A DNA stretch of 7,184 nt, taken from positions 1-7,184 of the forward strand of contig JAJTBK010000271.1 in NCBI GenBank assembly GCA_021286965.1, given 5' to 3'. Made by a program: the position numbers and the translations under genes. The notes under the pieces were generated by a model. That model did no database searches and was not told where the DNA came from. It saw only the letters and a program-made list of their open reading frames with translations. Below, piece after piece: positions 6,186 through 7,184 of this stretch (position 1 is the first letter of the stretch; every line of letters starts with the position of its first letter). The stretch comes from Comamonadaceae bacterium (GTDB lineage: Bacteria; Pseudomonadota; Gammaproteobacteria; Burkholderiales; Burkholderiaceae_C).

Positions 6186-6736
6186 CAGTAGCCGCCCTTC
6201 TTGCCGACGCCGGCGAAGGTGAATTCCCACTCGATCTCAAACGGCTTGAACCAGGGGCGCACGCCCGTCAGGCGGTCGGTGTGGCGGCCAAAGTGGTTGC
6301 CCTGCGGGTTGTCCTTGGCGTTGGGCGGCAGCACGATGAACTTGACCTTGTACTTGCCCGGGCCCTTGAGCTTGACGTTGTCGCCGTAGTGCGAGCCGTC
6401 GTTGGCCACCATCGGCATCATGTCGCCCTTGATGACTTCGCCGCCGGGCAGCTTGGTCAGCTCGTACTTGACCATCAGGTACGGAATCCAGTCGCCTTCC
6501 TTGAAACCGTTGGGGTTGTTGGCCATGGCGTGGATGTCGGCCTCCAGGTGCACGTCCGACTCGGCCGCCTTGCGCATGTGGCCCTCGGGCTCCATCTCCA
6601 CCGCCTGCAGGTAGACGGCGGCGACTTCCATGCCCGCCATCTGCTGCGGCGAGCCGATGGGGTATTCCAGCGCCTGGGCGGCAAACGCCAGGCTGCAGGC
6701 GGCCAGGCCGAGGGCGATGCGGGAAGAGGGCTTCAT
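6185..6736 (-). CDS. ftrA: P19/FetP-type periplasmic iron-binding protein (FtrA)
   Basis: A 183-residue periplasmic protein of the P19/FetP/Tp34 family, which binds Fe2+ (and often Cu2+) and delivers iron to the inner-membrane permease. The signal peptide runs to the AQA at 20-22, and the mature protein begins LEYPIG. The metal-site pattern of the family is visible: HLE at 63-65 (H63, E65), M109, H116, and H148/H152. Their spacing agrees with the His-x-Glu, Met, His, His ligand set of Campylobacter P19 as I recall it. Other marks are the Met-rich MKGDMM-like stretch KGDMMPM (103-109) and GRHTDRLTGVRPWF (150-163). It is the first gene of the operon, preceded by a good ribosome binding site (AGGA, 7 nt before ATG) and a Fur box about 22 nt upstream of the start. 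Its stop overlaps the porin start by one base. Confidence 0.93.
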   Translation of the reverse strand: MKPSSRIALGLAACSLAFAAQALEYPIGSPQQMAGMEVAAVYLQAVEMEPEGHMRKAAESDVHLEADIHAMANNPNGFKEGDWIPYLMVKYELTKLPGGEVIKGDMMPMVANDGSHYGDNVKLKGPGKYKVKFIVLPPNAKDNPQGNHFGRHTDRLTGVRPWFKPFEIEWEFTFAGVGKKGGY

Positions 6737-6757
6737 ATGCTATTCCTGATTAGGTTA

Positions 6758-6780
6758 ATAATGAGAATGGTTCGCATTAT
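6758..6780 (-). promoter_or_regulatory. Fur box upstream of ftrA
   Basis: A 23-bp palindrome: arms ATAATGaGAA and TTCgCATTAT with a 3-bp centre and one mismatched pair. It closely resembles the Fur consensus built on GATAATGATAATCATTATC. It lies 21 nt before the ftrA ATG, where bound Fe-Fur would block transcription, so iron repression of the whole operon is expected. A possible -10 (CATAAT on the minus strand, 6776-6781) overlaps its upstream edge, but I see no good -35 at 15-18 bp. The promoter itself is therefore not assigned. Confidence 0.85.
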
Positions 6781-6825
6781 GCGACTCTTGTCCAGGTGCA
6801 GCAGCTGATTTGTGTCAGACGGACG

Positions 6826-6854
6826 AAAAAAAACGCTGCCCGCAGGCAGCGTTT
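6826..6854 (-). terminator. Intrinsic terminator of the metQ-like gene
   Basis: Read on the minus strand, the stem AAACGCTGCC (6845-6854) pairs with GGCAGCGTTT (6831-6840) around a 4-base loop, and eight consecutive T follow (6826-6833, partly in the stem). It lies 32 nt past the stop codon of the methionine-binding protein gene. It should prevent read-through into the iron operon on the same strand, leaving that operon under its own Fur-controlled promoter. The 150-nt gap 6737-6886 contains this terminator and the Fur box, and no gene. Confidence 0.9.
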
Positions 6855-6886
6855 GTGCGCTCAAAGCAACAGTGCAGTAAGGGGGC

Positions 6887-7184
6887 TCAGAACGCCGGCA
6901 CCACGGCGCCCTTGTATTTTTCCAGGATGAACTTCTTCACCTCGGGGGTGTGCAGTGCCTTCATCAGCTTGGCAATCGTCGGGTCCTGGGCACGGTCGGT
7001 GCGGGCGACGACGATGTTGGTGTAGGGCGAATCGGCGCCTTCGATGAACAGCGCATCCTTGGTCGGGTTGAGCTTGGCCTCGATGGCGTAGTTGGTGTTG
7101 ATCAGTGCCAGATCGACGTCGGCCAGGGCGCGCGGCAGCAGCGGCGCTTCGAGTTCCTTGAACTTGAGCTTCTTCGGGTTCTTC
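6887..7184 (-). CDS. metQ: MetQ/NlpA-type D/L-methionine-binding lipoprotein (C-terminal part only)
   Basis: About 98 C-terminal residues of the substrate-binding protein of the MetNIQ methionine ABC importer; the start lies beyond the right window edge. Strong family signatures are visible: KFKELEAPLLPRALADVDLA, the INTNYAIEAKLNPTKDALF segment, the SPYTNIVVAR segment, and a closing stretch HTPEVKKFILEKYKGAVVPAF. In this family the Asn in the INTNYA motif helps bind the methionine backbone. Nothing in the visible part is broken. The gene has its own terminator just downstream and no evident functional link to the iron genes. Other members of the NlpA group bind different substrates, so methionine is the likely ligand but not proven. 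Confidence 0.9.
   Translation of the reverse strand, partial: KNPKKLKFKELEAPLLPRALADVDLALINTNYAIEAKLNPTKDALFIEGADSPYTNIVVARTDRAQDPTIAKLMKALHTPEVKKFILEKYKGAVVPAF

Noticed and set aside
1760..6191. Very long open frames on the plus strand opposite the iron operon (for example 1760-3547, 3216-4580, 4584-6191)
   Set aside because: They are antisense shadows in GC-rich DNA: low-complexity Gln/Arg/Ala/Gly-rich translations with no recognisable domain, lying opposite genes with strong family signatures.
6186..6230. Longer N-terminus for the porin starting at 6230
   Set aside because: The extension is Arg-rich and would bury the signal peptide 15 residues inside the protein; the ATG at 6185 gives a normal signal peptide and stop/start coupling.

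Overview
The window is GC-rich, densely coded DNA that looks like a betaproteobacterium of the Comamonadaceae (Acidovorax, Comamonas or Delftia type). This placement is an inference from three things: the base composition, an ftrABCD-type ferrous-iron locus of the kind described in Bordetella, and a short repeat upstream of the cupredoxin gene that I recall from Comamonadaceae genomes. No marker gene fixes the species.

Left part (1-1534, + strand): the 3' end of a heavy-metal-efflux RND pump gene (CzcA/CusA type), followed 35 nt later by a small, His-rich, exported protein that is probably its accessory. A very strong palindromic terminator (1543-1585) closes this unit.

Boundary (1586-1840): most of it is a 236-bp MITE-like element with perfect 18-bp terminal inverted repeats and a flanking TTA direct repeat. 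The right-hand TTA is also the stop codon of the next gene. Removing the element would put the terminator 16 nt past that stop codon, so the terminator probably once served both convergent units.

Central part (1841-6736, - strand): a five-gene ferrous-iron uptake operon, read from right to left: P19/FtrA periplasmic iron-binding protein, an outer-membrane porin with a coiled-coil N-terminus, FtrB cupredoxin-like protein, FtrC (Ftr1-family permease with two RExxE motifs) and FtrD (membrane polyferredoxin). A near-perfect Fur-box palindrome lies just upstream of ftrA. The porin gene starts inside the ftrA stop codon (TGATG), so the operon appears to supply an outer-membrane channel, a periplasmic carrier, a cupredoxin, an inner-membrane permease and an electron-transfer partner. 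The porin between ftrA and ftrB departs from the four-gene ftrABCD order and is the most interesting feature of the locus.

Right part (6826-7184, - strand): the C-terminal end of a MetQ/NlpA methionine-binding lipoprotein gene with its own intrinsic terminator, which insulates it from the iron operon.

I see no tRNA, rRNA, CRISPR array, phage gene or full insertion sequence. I found no wholly new system. The items most worth a second look are the porin in the iron operon, the MITE-like insertion at the ftrD stop codon, and the G-quadruplex-like hexamer repeat at the 5' end of ftrD.
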